A stretch of 64,000 bases of DNA from Xiphias gladius (GCF_016859285.1 NC_053418.1:19927329-19991328); one strand, 5' to 3'; numbered from the stretch's first letter, positions 1-12,171 are shown. A program made the numbers and translations. The notes: generated by a model from the sequence alone, not told the origin.

Positions 1-107
1 CAACACATCTATTTCCGCTATCTATTTCAACAGACAAGCAGCTGCCAGGGAAAAAGTGACCCAAAAAAGTGATCCTGTAGCTTCCTGCTAGGCAGCAGTG
101 TAGTTAC
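1..107 (-). other. gpat4: Start of a gpat4 intron
   Basis: The donor GT lies at 106-107, directly after the ATG codon that ends the NHTSPID exon. No further gpat4 exon is visible before the left edge. The next expected residues, VGQVHGG in human, are absent here, so the rest of the acyltransferase domain lies outside the window. Confidence 0.7.
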
Positions 108-3100
108 CATAGCATAGCAGCCATCGCTGGCCAGGATGATGACATCAATGGGTGAGGTGTGATTGGCGACACAGATGCCTCCATTCTTAGGTTTATTCTC
201 ACTGGTAAAGTGGAGAGAGGAAGACAGTTAATCTATCATGAAGGCACTTCCTGGACGATTTATTATCAAGAACTGAAACAATGTTGAGTAATAAGATAGT
301 ATAAATCTTCGTGGCAGTGTGGGTACGCTTTGGTCTACTGCCTCTCACAGTCTTCTTGTGAAAAACAAAGTATCCTTTGGTGTCTATGTTAAAGGTCTGA
401 CCCCGGAGCATGCAGGACCCGAACGCATTAAGTCCACATTCCAAAGATAGAGTTACAATCTTAAAGAGAGAGAGAGAGAGCGCAACACTGCCTATGTCGC
501 TTGTGTATTTTTAGCCCCAGACTGGAGACAAATATGTTACAACAGGCTTGGCCTTGATCACAGACATTCAGCCACAAGAAATGATAAAGATACTTGTCTC
601 ATATGAGTACTTTATATGTATCAATGTGTCTTTTCCCAATTCATTAAAAGATAGAGAAAGATAAAAGGAGTTCAGTCACACCTGCACTGCAGTTAACCAA
701 AAACAACACTACCTATTAAAGTATATAGGTTTATGGGCAACTACATGAGGCATCAACTTCCTCCTCCACATCCTGTTGCATGTGCTACCCTCTTGATAAA
801 AGCTCTGACTCCCGTTTCATGTTCGTCTTTGATTCTTACTCTGCCACATCTAAATAAAATTTCCCCTTCACTTACAAATCAAATCCTGCACTAACACCTG
901 TAACAGCAGATAATACCGGCGCATAATCCACTATCTCCTCAGCTGTATATCTACTATATGAATTTAGCCGCTCCAATCATTTTGTTAAAGGTTTAAAAAC
1001 TACTTTAGCCTGTCTGAATGTGCTTTGGCTTTGTGTATAAGAGAACATTACTGACTAGGGTTTTGTGCTACACCTAGGCTCATGATGTCTGCTGGAATGA
1101 ATATGAATGTGGACAGTCTGAGTCTAGCCTCAGGCACCCTCCCTTTCATACTCACACTCAGTGTGCTCACATTGCAACTGTTAACACACCCTGGCTTCTG
1201 TTCTCCAAAGACAACTCATCTGTCATTATGTAATCTCACATAGACCTCTCTCATGTCACGGTAAGAGGGTCTGCAGCAGATCATGTCTGAGAAAGAAGAA
1301 TAAAAAGGACCCTGTCAACAAGATGATTCGTGCCTTTTTATATAATATCCCACTGGATTCAAATTTATTGTAACATAAAATCAAAACTTAAATTTTTCGT
1401 ACCTTGCCTTACCATGCTTTGTCTTCAAATGTTTGTTACCTTACTTAGTGGAAAAAATTTGCCAAAAACATAAAGCTTTAAAACAGACTCAAGATACCAA
1501 ATCACTAGTTACTTCCACAACAGTAAACAACTGAGCATCAGTACAGAAATCTGCCCAAATAAAAATAAAAAAAATTATTTTAACGATGCCCATAATCAAC
1601 AGCAGCACTGCTACACCTTTGTTACTGCCTTTCAGTAAAAGCTTTTGCAGAGCACTATCCATGCGTCACAGGTGTGTCTTTGACGTGTGACATGTTATTA
1701 GATATTGTGTAAAAAAGGGAAAAAAATTACAATACAGTACCAAAAAACAGATAAGAGATTGAGAAACTGACCAAAAAGTTGAGAAACTTAATGGATACAC
1801 CGAGGCGGCAGTGTTAAAATCAGAAAACCAATCCAATCAACCAGCAGTAAGACCTATCATGCTAACCTTTATGATAAAGACTGACCAAACTGGTGGCAAA
1901 ACGTGGAGATGATGAGCCAATAAACTCTAACCAACTGAGTCAATGGCAATTTGACAGGCAAAATGTATGTTTTGAAAACACAGCGTTCAGAGTAAGAACT
2001 GGGTATTTTAGGAACACTGCAAAGAACCTCCATATAAAAGGAGGAAAAAATGGTTTGTTCTGGGGCAAAATGTATTTATGCGTCAATATATACACAGATG
2101 ACATTTTACTCTAATAATATCTGCAGTAATGACATGACCTGCTTAAAAATAGTGCATAACACTTTCATAATTAGGCTGGTGTATATTATCACCACTGTGG
2201 TGTCAAAACTACTTCACTTGCTGTTTTAAGTCAGTGAACAGCACTTTGTTTAATGTCAAAGTGTTAGCGACGCAACTGTCAGTGTCTTTGGTTTAACAAA
2301 ACTAGTATGGCTGCTATGGGTCTTTAATGGATCAATATTTTGTTCCCATTATCTCTGTTGACATCATCACCACAAGTCATGCATCTAACTCAAATAAATT
2401 AGGTGAATGTCTCATGTATTTGCATACACTCTTTTAGAGACTTTCAAAGACTGAACTAACTCTCCCACATGTGTGCTGCTCCCAACCTTCCCTTTGCACC
2501 CATCTAGTCCTTATCTGTTAAGTTGAATATTTTTACCAGGAAGTCAAGTAGTAGACTTCCTGGTAAAATAATAGGATAAAAACAGTGTTGGTCCTTTACC
2601 TGTCGTGGGTAGGTTATAATGGCCGCCAGAGCTCTGACACATATTCCCTGTAAAGAACATCACTCAAAATGGACTCTCTCACTCAGAAAGTTTTTCATCC
2701 TGCAAGAAGGAGCTGTGACAAACAACATGACTGGACTTTAAGCCATCAAGACAGCAAGTCTAACATGATTACAATTCCAGGGTCTGAGCTGATATTTTTG
2801 ATAAATTAAAACAGACAACTTGGTTACCGGGTTGTAATTTTCCACTCCCTTGCAGCTTTCTCCAATAACAGAGTTGAAGAACACAAGGAGTGCCTACACC
2901 GTGAAGTGCAAGAGCTACTCCCAGGAGAGACAGACACGCAGGTTACCCATAATCCTTTGACACGAATCTATATAAAATACTTATGTATAACACAGAACAG
3001 AGGATTCCATATTGGTTGTACTAATTTTTCATACAGGCATTTAATGTAAGAACACGATCCTTAGCTATAAAAGTTCCCTTCTTGCACTAGGAAGATTCAC

Positions 3101-6100
3101 TGAGAAGAGTAACCTCTCAGTTAACATATAAAGGTCCGGAGAGCGGGTTCTTGTTATTAATTAAAAGTATCACACACACTCTCTACTCGCCACTGGCACT
3201 GATAATAAACCCAGAACCTGCAGGAGGGCATATTAGGCAATGGTTAAACCACTAACAGGTTATTGGACTTAATCTGATGAACCAATCACAGGTTTGGAGA
3301 AGGTGCTCATTAAATTGGGCAAGGGTTAGAAAAAACATTAGAGAGATGAAGGTTTCATGCAAGTGGTGAGCTAGGCCAATATTAGGGTTGTACAAGTACA
3401 GATTGAGGGAGAATCTGGTTAGCTGGATGGGACACTAGAATGATGTCTGATGGTGGCCTGATTCTGTCTCCCCCACTGGCAACTGGAAATGAGCCAGCCA
3501 GGCTAGTACTGAGTCACTTGGCATGTGCACCCATTCAAACTCTCCCTGAAGGAGGACCTCTTACTCACTGCATGTGCTACCATTTAAGGATACTTGTGTT
3601 GCTGAGCAGTCTCAAACCCTATGTAGTCTGTAATGCATTCATGACTTTTCAATCACATCATGAATACAGCTGTATGTTGTGTCATTACCAAATATTTTGG
3701 CATATAACAGTTTCCTTATATCAATTTAGCAAAAATTTTTACATTATGACCACACCAAAATAGAGTAAGCACAAGGTTCCTGGCTACAAAAAAGAGGAAC
3801 ATGTCGAGCACATTTTATGATAATTATGAATAAAAATAAGACCAATTCCATTGTTGAAAATATGGAAATAAAATCAGCTTTTTGTTCTATCATCTTATCA
3901 ATTAGTTCAAAAAGATGCCTATACATTTTTGAGACTTCTACAACAGAACAAGACAAAAAGGGTATTTAAAGGAAATTAGTCTTTGATTTGAAATAATGGG
4001 GTTGAATTGTGGCTCATTGGGTAGCACTGTTGCATCATTAAGGATGAAGGTCCAGAATTTGAACCTGGAGCCTGCTGGTTGTGGGCCTTTGTTCCCATTA
4101 TCTCTGTTGACATCATCACCACAAGTCATGCATCTAACTCAAATAAATTAGGTGAATGTCTCATGTATTTGCATACACTCTTTTAGAGACTTTCAAAGAC
4201 TGAACTAACTCTCCCACATGTGCTCCCACCTTCCCTTTTACCCATCTAGTCCTTATCTGTTAGGGGCTGAAATATTTTACCAGGAAGTCAAGTAGTAGAC
4301 TTCCTGGTAAAATAGATAAAAACAGTGTTGGTCCTTTACCTGTCGTGGTAGGTTATAATGGCCGTCAGAGCTCTGACACATATTCTGTAGCACATCAAAT
4401 GGACTTTCTCACTCAGAAAGTTTTTCATCCTGCAAGAAGGAGCGTACAACAACATGACTGACTTTAAGCGTCAAGACAGCAAGTCTAACATGATTACACC
4501 CAGGGGTCTGAGCTGATATTTTTGATAAATTAAAACAGACAAACTTGTCATCAGTTGTACCTTCCACTCGGCAGAAGCCCAATAACAGAGTTGAAGAACA
4601 CAAGGAGGCCTACACCGGTGAAGGCAAGAGTTACCCTGGTGGAGAGACAGACACGCAGGTTACCCATAATCCTTTGACACGGAATCTTACATAAAAATAC
4701 TTATGTATAACACAGAACAGAGGGATTCCATGTTTTGGTTGTACACTAATCTTTTCACAGGCATTTAAATGCAAGAACACGATCCTTAGCCATAAAAGTT
4801 CCCTTCTGCACTAGAAGCATTCACTGAGAAGAGTAACCTCTCAGTTAACATATAAAGGTCCTGGAGAGCGGGGTTCTTGTTATTAATTAAAAGTATCACA
4901 CACACTCCTCTACTCGCCACTGGCACTGATAATAAACTCCAGAACCTGCAGGAGGGCATATTAGGCAATGGTTAAACTGACCAACAGGTTGACTTAATCT
5001 GGATGAACCAATCATACAGGTTTGGAGAAGGTGCTCATTAAATTGGGCAAGGGTTAGAAAAACATTAGAGAGATGAAGGTTTCATGCAAGTGGTGAGCTA
5101 GGCCAATATTAGGTTGTACAAGTACAGATTGAGAGAATCTGTTAGCTGGATGGGACACTAGAATGATGTCTGATGGTGGCCTGATTTGTCTCCCCACTGG
5201 CAACTGGAAATGAGCCAGCCAGGCTTAGTACTGAGTCACTTGCCGTGCACCTATCTAAACTCTCCCTGAAGGAGGACCTCTCTCTTTTACTCACTGCATG
5301 TGCCAACATTTAAGGATACTTTGGTGTTGCCGAGCAGTCTCAAACCCCATGCAGTCTGTACGCATTCATGACTTTTCAATCACATCATGAATACAGCTGT
5401 ATGTTGTGTCATTACCAAATATTTTGGTTATATAACAGTTTCCCATATCAATTTAGCAAAATTTTTACATTATGACCACACCAAATAGAGTAAGCACAGG
5501 TCTGGCCAGCAAAAAAGAGGAACATGTCGAGCACATTTTTATGATAATTATGAATAAAATAAGACCAATTCCATTGTTGAAAATATGGAAAATAAAATCA
5601 GCTTTTGTTCTATCATTCTTATCACTAGTTCAAAAAGATGCCTATACATTTTTGAGACTTCTACAACAGAACAAGACAAAAAAGGTGGTATTTAAAGGAA
5701 ATTGAAGCCCTTGATTTGAAATAATGGGGTTGAATTGTGGCTCATTGGGTAGCACTGTTGCATCACAGCATGAAGGTCCAGAATTTGAACCTGAGCCTGC
5801 TGGTTGGGGTCTTTTTGTCTATTATCGCTCTGTGCCTCTGTGTAGGTCTGCCTCAACAGTCAAACCACATCCTTGTTACATGAGTTGGAAACTAAATTTA
5901 CGATCGATGTGAATGTGTTGCCTGTGTGTACCCAACCTCTCGGGTACTACAAGTCTGCGAACCTGTGACTACAGAAAGGTATTGGTTCCTTGGCTGGTTT
6001 GGCTTTGTTTTTTTTAAAAAGGATCCATATGTAAGTTTTTGCTATTGCTACATATCCAATGTTAGTAATAACAGCTTTATACTTCAAGTTGAGCATCAAA

Positions 6101-9100
6101 CTTCATTCCTTTACTCACCCAAGAGCCTCCTCCAGCAGTGGAAAGCAACAGCAATTTTAACTCTTGATTTGCTTCTATTTCTATCACTTCTAGCCCCGGC
6201 CCGTCCTGTCTCATGACACTACTTTGCGACTGTGAGTCAGTGTAGCATCCAGTCTACCCTCACTTCAGCATTAGAGGATGAAAAAGTGACGTTGCCCAGA
6301 CGTTGTATTCTAACCTCTTGTCTTGTAAATGCAACAATGGCTGAAGCTCTTGGCAAATAATCATTATCGTTATGACCACCACCACCTGCTCCCACCAAGA
6401 AACCACGTTCGGCGGCAGAGAAAACTTACATATAGCACCTGTAATGATAATGCTCCAAACTCCTAGGCTTCGTGAACCGCCCACCCTGAACGGTTTGCAC
6501 ATTTTTATACTTCAGCCTTGACTCCTCAAATAGCAGTGAAATATGAAGCCTCAGGTTACATCTTGGAGGCTTTTTTGATACCCAACAAGTGATAATCTTG
6601 AAATTTGTTAGTTAAATCCGAATGCAGAATTTGTTTCACACTTAAAAACACAGAGATGACTTTCGAGGACACGTCTATTGCCGCAGTATTTAATAACCAT
6701 ATTTTACTGATAGAAGAGTTAAATTCCTGAAACTGTTATATTGGCACTAGTGTCAGTGTCACAGTCCAATTTCGGAATGATTTTATACTGGTGGCTACTC
6801 GTGCAGGAGGGACTAACGTTTCATAACAAGCCCTGTCTCTGTGTGTTAAGTATTTCTAAAAAAGGTTAATGGTGGTAAGCGTTACTCTTAGGAGGTACAG
6901 CTAATACCTGAGTGGCAGCAGGAAGCCATAGCGGATCAGCAGGCCCAGCCCCCATAGGACGGTCAGCCTCAGGCTGATGTAGTGGAAGTTGTAGTTGCTG
7001 CGGGTCAGCAGATTCCATGACTCCAACTCCTCGGCAGAGAACCGCTTGGTCACCTCATCGTCCATGATGCTCTCCACTCCTCGCCGAGCAAAATAGAAGA
7101 TGTCTGACATCTCAAACTCAGGGGCTGAGTCCAGGTCTCTGTTGCTGCCGCTCCGCCGGATCTCCTTGATCTCCTGCTCCAAGGAGGTGGGTTCCTTGGC
7201 AATGATTGCTGGAGCGAGCAAGAGAGACAGGATGTCAGCCTATGGGCTCTAAAACAAATACACCTACTTGAGATTAACACATGCATGAAAACAAATGGAG
7301 CACATCTTACCATTTGAGTAGGGTTTGTACAAGAGGTGATTCTTTTCTTTTGCGCCTCTCTCTATCCTAAGTGTGGCCCACTAGAGAGAAAGAACAAAAA
7401 GTGTGTAAAAACTCATGAGGGACCGAAATCACATGGGTTCATATTGTTGCTTTAACAAATTAAACAACAAAGATGTGCTGACATTAAACTTTCATTTATT
7501 TTGATTCTGACACACACTGTTTTAAAAAAAAATTAGAAAAAGGAGCCCTGACAACATTTAAAAACCTTCTGTTGCAACTGGCTGCCTCTATTAGCAAAAT
7601 GTTGTAATGTCTGATTTTCTAAATTGGATCATTCAAGAAAATCAGTCAAACAGTTCTTCATTATGGTCAGAGTCACAAGTGCTGAAGGCTAAAGTTGTCT
7701 ACTGAGTCTATCTATACTGTGTGTGGTTGTTCATCTTTTAAAACTGTTGTCAAAGTTGTAGATACAAGATTCTGAATTCTCAGGGGTTGACCTCATCCTG
7801 TGCCAATAATACGCATGGCTTATCTGTGACCTCAGCCATGCTCTAAGAAACTAACATTATAATTTCCACTTCTCTGTCTTTTTGTTGTATAATACATCTT
7901 GTATTGATGCAATATAGTACAGTAAGTGACAAACATTTAATGTCTAATGGAAAAGCCTAACCTTTAGTGTACACTTTACATGCAGAGACAAACACAAAAA
8001 GTTAATGTCCACTGAGAGGCAGGAAAAGGACAAAGTGTTCTCCTAGCTGTGAGACAAGCAGAAAAGATCAGGAAATTGTGGACTGGGAGGTGCTGGATGT
8101 TCAGTCAACAGTCTCGGACTAGACTTCGTAGAACAGCATGTGATAACTCCAAGGTTTGACTACATAAAATCAATAATAGCAGATAAACTCAAACTGCAAG
8201 AAAGCTGCATGTTTGTAAGTATACTAAAACACAGTCATGCTCTGCCTGCATTTTTGTATAGGTCAAAAACACTGGAATTAGCCAGGGGCACTGGTAATAA
8301 AAAAATTCTAACAATGGTGAGTGAGAAAGTCGTGTCATGCTGAGAAACAAAACAAAAAAAAAAAAAAAAAAAAAACCTGTAACTGTAAAACACTTGACTT
8401 TAATTTTTCTACATACTTCACATGACCTAAAGAGGCACACACGTTTTATGAAACAGGGCTGTCTGTAACCTGTTTTTTGTCTGACAAGTATTAAGAAATG
8501 CTTGGCTGCCAACTTGAAAATAGAGACATTCTGAAAAGATTTGAAGATTAAAGACATTTAGACCACAGCAGTGAAGTCCATTTGATTTATTCTACTCCAG
8601 TTAACTTTACTCAAATAGAATAGGCACACACATTACTGGCCTATCTAGCATTTATTTTGCTTTCTTTTAAAGCTACCTTTAATTCATGTCTTGACAAGTT
8701 GTATCACTGAGTCATCGTGTTCAAATGCAGCTGCAGTTGACAGTAATGATTCTTTGAGTGAAGAGAAGAGGAGCACAGAGAGCTGCTCATTCTAGTAAGA
8801 GAACGATTAAGTGGGTACATCATGCTATCAAGTGGCTCCAGAGTTACATGTGAAAGGAGGTTTTTACTTATTTATCCCCATGACGTATTACAGGTTTGGG
8901 AATCAGGAGAAGTATTGGTTTTACACCTAATAATAACCATGACAAACATTCAATTTTTTAAATTCAACCAGCCTGAAATGGAGACCTTCACAAGGCAATG
9001 TGAAATATGCAAATACGACAAACCAGAAAACAGTGCTTGAGCTTGAAACAGTCTGTACAGCATCTGTCCTTTGACCTTTCCTCTAAATTTCATGTTGGCT

Positions 9101-10127
9101 ACTGGAATTATGAGCTGAGAAAATCTCATCATATCTCCCACTCGTTCATTTATTTCTGGCATAAGATCTGCTGACAGATTTACTAGTGAAGCTACACCAG
9201 AGATAGCAGAAGGAGAGAAACTGGATAACTGTCTGGAGTCAAATAGGGAAGGAGGATATTAAATGCTAAATGCATTAATGCCATCAATGGTGATTCATAG
9301 TAATTTCTAGACAGTGAAAACAGCACATCAGTAAGCAATATTCCAAGCCGCTTGGGGCCACGTCACAGACAACAGTTACTGACAAGGTCTGTACCGCCGT
9401 TTTCTCCTATTACATAACAAGGGAATAATGGCTCTGTGGTTGTGTTGTTAATCTGCATTGGACAGTTCAGACAATGGCCGCTGGTTAGAGGCTGAAGACA
9501 ATCCTAGAGTCTGCACCCGGCCACCTGCTCTGAGATGTGCCTGGATGAAGGAAGGAATCAATTTTCTAAAACTTCTTTTCTTCTTTGTAATTGTATAAAA
9601 GGTAGCTGCTTTCCAGAAGCAAACTGTGTTGATTGAAAGGGTGGGGGGAAAGATGTACAACCAGAGCAAACACAGGCTGTCCTTGAGGAGCAGAGCCAAC
9701 AGCTTTTACGAATTATAGTTTGTGAATAACGGGATGTTTGGCCTAAGCAGACACAGAGAACTACTTTAACTGGGAACAGTGCAAAGACAGTAACAAAACC
9801 TTTAGCGATACTTGTTACACGTTGTATGTACAGCGTTTTCCATTCCTCAGCTTCAACCCAGAAGTAAAAATCTATGATATAAACTGCAGTTCACATTGTA
9901 TGATTCCTCGTTTCTTCAAATAAACAGAGATGAATGGCCCTTATGCAGTGGGCTCTTACCTCAAAGATCTTTAACAATGTTTTCATGTAAAGACGTCGGA
10001 TGCCAAAGGACACCCCAAAGATGGCAGGCACGATAATGAAGACCAGCAGCAGGGTGAACCACACGGTGAAGGAGATACCCAGCAGGATACACACCAAGTT
10101 GTCAAAAGGGTTGAAGAAGAGCTCCAT
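108..10127 (-). CDS. gpat4: Glycerol-3-phosphate acyltransferase 4, 5' half (partial; 3' exons lie left of the window)
   Basis: GPAT4 (formerly AGPAT6) is an ER membrane enzyme that acylates glycerol-3-phosphate to lysophosphatidic acid, the first step of glycerolipid synthesis. Coding exons, in order of transcription: 10127-9960, 7380-7311, 7208-6908, 4635-4561, 4429-4340 and 201-108. All have GT-AG borders and matching phases, giving 266 codons. The start gives MELFFNPFDN, followed by a hydrophobic segment at about residues 8-35. Then come WATLRIERGAKEKNHLLYKP, FEMSDIFYFARRGVESIMDD, a second hydrophobic stretch, VHLMCYRICVRALTAIITYH and acyltransferase motif I NHTSPID at about residues 248-254. 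These match human GPAT4 almost residue for residue. Residues encoded by 4561-4635 diverge locally (LLVFFNSVIG against LLVVGTTVVG) without a length change. A possible acceptor at 10153-10154 would place about 24 bases of 5' UTR in the first coding exon. The intron between exons 5 and 6 holds a degraded second copy of exons 4-5. Confidence 0.95.
202..2341. other. gpat4 intron 5, left part; no gene seen
   Basis: AT-rich intronic DNA with a short GA run at about 465-480. Small open frames on both strands lack family resemblance, and none continues across a splice site. I see nothing functional beyond intron sequence. Confidence 0.6.
2600..2699 (-). pseudogene. Degraded duplicate of gpat4 exon 5
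   Basis: Reads GGATGAAAAACTTTCTGAGT at the start and ICVRALAAIITY near the end, like the functional exon at 4340-4429. It is 10 bases longer. The extra bases replace the LMCYR part with a shifted frame containing a stop, and an extra G before the donor turns TYHD into TYPR. Inclusion in the mRNA would shift the frame. The flanking AG and GT are still present, so only expression data can exclude use. Confidence 0.8.
2839..2921 (-). pseudogene. Degraded duplicate of gpat4 exon 4
   Basis: Counterpart of 4561-4635, about 8 bases longer. It keeps recognisable pieces such as the TGTGTTCTTCAACTCTGTTA core, but the acceptor CAG and the donor AAGGTAC of the intact copy are both altered. It is not expected to be spliced. 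Confidence 0.7.
3998..4090 (+). repeat. Truncated tRNA-related SINE-like repeat (left part only)
   Basis: Starts GGGTTGAATTGTGGCTCATT. It contains an A-box-like stretch (TGGCTCATTGGGTAGCAC) and a B-box-like stretch (GGTCCAGAATTTGAACC). It resembles the common teleost repeat with a 'GTGGTTAGCACTGTCGCCTCACAGC...GGTTCGAACC' head. It is cut off at the tandem-duplication junction. Confidence 0.55.
4092..5814. repeat. Tandem duplication, copy 2 (carries the intact gpat4 exons 4 and 5)
   Basis: About 1720 bp, adjacent to copy 1 in direct orientation. It carries the usable gpat4 exons 4635-4561 and 4429-4340 with clean splice sites and phase. Its right end runs on into a longer SINE-like repeat, of which copy 1 keeps only the first 90 bases or so. 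The duplication breakpoint therefore lies within or beside that repeat. It could be a genuine local duplication or a false duplication in the assembly. Confidence 0.9.
5727..5925 (+). repeat. tRNA-related SINE-like repeat
   Basis: A longer copy of the repeat truncated at 3998-4090. It has an A-box-like segment, the GCATCACAGCATGAAGGTCC region, the B-box-like GAATTTGAACC and a decayed tail ending in GTGAATGTG, in the order seen in an abundant teleost SINE-like family. I do not assign a family name. Decay suggests it is not young. Confidence 0.55.
5926..6907. other. gpat4 intron 3, right part; no gene seen
   Basis: Intronic DNA between the SINE-like repeat and coding exon 3. Short open frames have no recognisable domains. 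I see no RNA gene. Confidence 0.5.
7381..9959. other. gpat4 intron 1 of the coding region; no gene seen
   Basis: A 2.6 kb intron bounded by GTAAGAG (donor at 9959) and TCTCTCTAG (acceptor ending 7381), both on the minus strand. It contains an A-homopolymer at about 8353-8374. No embedded gene is supported. Confidence 0.6.
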
Positions 10128-10149
10128 CTTGAAGTCAGGAGGGTGATGA

Positions 10150-11650
10150 AATCTATTAAATAGTTGAATTCAGAGGGCAGAGCAGATGGCAGAGGAGGTA
10201 CAGCAATCCACCTCTTGGCCCTAAGTGGCCCTTATCTTTTGTCAGAAAAAGGCCTTCATCAAGATAACTAGGGGATGGAGCTTCTCCTCACGCTGAACAG
10301 AGAATCAATATAAGTACAAGTGACCATCTTGACGTTGCCCACTTGGGCAATATCATTGAATTTCATTATTTTCGCCAAGAATTGGTTTCTGAACCTCAGC
10401 TGAATGCAATTCCAGGAAAAGGAAGGTAAAGTCTTTAAAACAGGTGTGATGAAATAATGGCCTGTCCTTGAATCAGATGTCCTCTGCTATGTGAGCAAAG
10501 CCTCCCGCTGCTGAAAGATGTAAACAACGAAACAAAACCAAGTGGGCACAGCAGGTGGTTCTCTAGTCTGGTGAAGATCCAGGGGCTCTGCAGCTCAGTG
10601 TCGCGCAGACCTGCAAACGTGTACAAATGAACAGTCAGGATAGTCCTTGTCACAATAATATTTCCTCTCTGAGTTTAGCACATCGTGTAATTTAATAATG
10701 CAAGATGGAAAATGTGTCCCTGCGTCAATGTCTTCTATGAGCATTTTAAATACCGGTGTACAAAGTTAATACTAGCCCTCTGGCTTTTCTGAAAAGAAAT
10801 GGATGCTACTAATATTGGAAAACGTTAATCAATAGCCATATACGCTTATCTGTTTTCAGTGAAGGACCGGAGAAGTTTACATGTTAACGTGGCTCTTATC
10901 CGCCACGGTGCAGAGATAACGTTAGAGGCCCTCCGTCCTCTCCCCCTCGGGTGATGCAGCCGGACGGCTAACGAGAGGCTCCATCCCGGATAAAAACCAC
11001 ACTGGGTTAGCTTGCCTCATCATTACTTACAGTTAACAGTTATCAAACGCTTTTCTATAATAATATAGCAGCCTCCCAACCCCACAGAGCCAATTAAATA
11101 CAAGGAAGACCTAACCTAGGGCTGGGTGGTGATAACCGAAGGCTCCTGAATCCATATGGACGAAATTAAGACTGTGCTCAAGTTAGCTTGTGGCCTCCAA
11201 GCTAACGGTATGCTAGATTTTGTCTCCTGGCGTGCTACACCTCGCTCAGCTAGCTCGCTCCGAGCCCTTGAGAGTGCCGTCCGGGTTACACGAAATGTTG
11301 AACCGACCTTTTTGTTAGGATCTTGCAGTCGGTACGCCGACTCGGTATCCTAACAGGTTATCTTCCTAACTAACAGTTCAAATACACGTAGTTTAATGGA
11401 CTCGAGAGTCGACGAAAGCTTCAGTCACGTTGTGTCCAGCGCCTGTACAGTACCGTTTCACTGGTCCATCACTTGTCTTTGTCTTGCTGGACTGTAGCCA
11501 AACTCCACCCGGCGGACAACACGAGCGAACAACTGGCGGCTCGACGGTGGCTACGTATTTGAAACGACCAGCCCTCGGTCGAAACCCCGAAACAACACGC
11601 TCAGTTCTGCACTGAAGCCTGGTGGCCGACATAGAACACTGCACTGGACT
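10150..11650 (-). promoter_or_regulatory. gpat4 5' region, CpG-rich promoter candidate
   Basis: From about 10860 to 11640 the DNA becomes rich in CpG, unlike the AT-rich intron beside it, and contains AACGTTAG-type words (for example TAACGTTAGAGG near 10917). It lies 0.8-1.5 kb upstream of the gpat4 start codon, so a 5' UTR exon and promoter probably sit here. I cannot place the UTR exon or the transcription start. Open frames on both strands here have no resemblance to known proteins and reflect the GC-rich composition. Confidence 0.45.
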
Positions 11651-12170
11651 TTTAAACTTATATTTGTACTATTCTTGACCACCAGCGGCGCTGTAGGGCA
11701 ATGTTTTGCTATGAGCAACGTTGCCACGGTGGCTCTACTGAGAGGCGAAGGCAAACATGAAGCTGCAATGGCTGCATTTAAATTTTATAATAGAAATTTA
11801 AAAAAAAAAAAAAAAATCAGAATTCAGTCATCTAATTTGCTTGAAAAACATTGTTTTTCGGCTGATGAGGCTAAAGAAAAGAGAAGCAGGGCGGACAAAG
11901 GGCTGTGTTGAACTTTTCTGTAACACTTTTAAGTTCTCCCCTATTTAGCATTTAAAATCAGTACAAATAAATGGTTGATAACACACTATAATGTCGTTGT
12001 AAGCAGAGATAAGTGTTTTTTTTTCAGCACAACAAAAGAGCATCACCTTGTATTAGGGAGGCAACATAAATCTCACATATCTCAAACCTAAGCAAATAAA
12101 ACCCCAAATGTTTCTGCACGGCTGAACCAACAATTTAAATCATGTGACACTAACAAAAATAACAAAACTT
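11651..12170. other. Short intergenic gap between polr3d and gpat4
   Basis: About 0.5 kb of AT-rich sequence with an A-run near 11800-11815. It separates the polr3d 3' end from the gpat4 promoter; both genes are on the minus strand. Nothing else is seen. Confidence 0.5.
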
Positions 12171-12171
12171 T

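Larger units (their letters stand above)
2342..4091. repeat. Tandem duplication, copy 1 (degraded exon copies)
   Basis: About 1750 bp beginning TTCCCATTATCTCTGTTGAC and followed directly by a second copy that begins the same way at 4092. The two align along their whole length, with many one- to few-base insertions and deletions and fewer substitutions; identity by eye is in the low to mid 90s percent. Copy 1 contains counterparts of gpat4 exon 5 at about 2600-2699 (100 bp against 90) and exon 4 at about 2839-2921. Both are out of frame, and the exon 4 counterpart lacks matching splice sites. Copy 1 ends inside a SINE-like repeat. Confidence 0.9.

Noticed and set aside
199-444. 81-codon minus-strand open frame beside the gpat4 NHTSPID exon
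   Set aside because: It begins upstream of the true acceptor and is in intron sequence; its translation does not match any part of GPAT4.
4010-4080. tRNA gene suggested by A-box- and B-box-like words
   Set aside because: No cloverleaf can be built, and the pattern fits a decayed SINE-like repeat seen twice here.
11156-11754. Several overlapping frames on both strands upstream of gpat4
   Set aside because: GC-rich promoter-like sequence gives long chance frames; none resembles a protein family.
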